Made by a program: the position numbers and the translations under genes. From positions 228,422-292,421 of the forward strand of contig VZRZ01006842.1 in NCBI GenBank assembly GCA_013398175.1: a stretch of 64,000 nt of DNA, in the 5' to 3' direction. The notes beneath the pieces were generated by a model. The model was not told the origin of the DNA. It worked only from the letters and a program-made list of their open reading frames with translations, and searched no databases. Shown here piece by piece: positions 63,758 to 64,000 of this stretch (positions are counted from its first letter, which is position 1; every line of letters starts with the position of its first letter). The stretch comes from Climacteris rufus. Its lineage: Eukaryota; Chordata; Aves; Passeriformes; Climacteridae.

Positions 63758-64000
63758 TGTAGTGGTTTAGTCCCGGCCAACGGCCAAGGCCCCACTAGAA
63801 CTGCTTTTTTCCCCCTTTCCGAATTGAACTGTGTTACTAAACCCATGATAAGAAATGCTGGTAGAGGAGCAAAATCAGCCTGAGACAAGGTCAGAGCTTC
63901 TAAGTGATAAAGTGAATTTATTACAGAGTAAAAGGAGCAAGCAAAAACAAAGGAACATCTCCCAAACATTCTTTTCTCTGCCGTCCTCCCATTCCCCCCC
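63758..64000 (-). mobile_element. ERVL-like LTR, same family as 2860-3806, cut by window end
   Basis: The element begins TGTAGTGGTTTAG like the LTR at 2860. It shares the following GGCCAA/CCACTAGA blocks, the AGTGATAAAGTGAATTTATT segment with the reverse polyadenylation signal (63917-63922), and GGAGCAAGCAA. It then enters the same pyrimidine tract at the window edge. It is transcribed on minus, so only the U5/R end is in view. The 74-codon minus frame at 63745-63969 is LTR sequence. Whether it is solo or the end of a longer provirus lies outside the window. Confidence 0.88.

Noticed and set aside
1..64000. CRISPR arrays, operons, tRNA or rRNA genes
   Set aside because: I saw no regularly spaced repeats, cloverleaf genes or rRNA segments, and the sequence is vertebrate nuclear DNA.

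Overview
The window looks like a stretch of a bird genome, most likely a passerine, and it contains no protein-coding gene or exon that I can recognise. The evidence is AT-rich, CpG-poor DNA, two chicken-repeat-1 (CR1) LINE fragments (one ending in the diagnostic ATGAATCT-type 8-bp tail repeats), and several LTRs whose ends and internal blocks match LTR families I know to be abundant in songbird genomes. Open frames are short (132 codons at most), scattered over both strands, and either fall inside repeats or show no domain.

Layout. 1-4.5 kb: an assembly gap inside a (TA)n microsatellite, a minus-strand CR1 3' fragment, a complete solo LTR (2860-3806) with a perfect 5-bp target-site duplication, and a short plus-strand CR1 3' end. 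4.5-13.9 kb: mostly unique AT-rich sequence with one worn CORE/MIR-type SINE near 10.8 kb. 13.9-20 kb: three further LTR candidates (13874, 15967 and 19554). 20-41.8 kb: a long gene-free stretch with only small tandem duplications and simple repeats. 41.8-44 kb: a composite retroviral remnant. It holds a 402-bp block present twice in tandem with a single N at the seam, an LTR-like R/U5 segment on the plus strand, and a badly decayed integrase-like reading frame on the minus strand. 44-57.1 kb: gene-free. 57.2-64 kb: three LTRs of different families (57185, 61835-62260, and one starting at 63758 that runs off the window).

All seven LTRs that I could orient, from polyadenylation signals or known family structure, lie on the minus strand. 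LTR elements survive in introns mainly when antisense to the host gene, so this bias would fit the window being intronic to a large plus-strand gene. That is an inference from few elements, and no exon is visible. There is no operon, pathway or multi-gene system here; the biology of the window is transposable-element history plus possible regulatory non-coding DNA. Family names are from memory and unverified.
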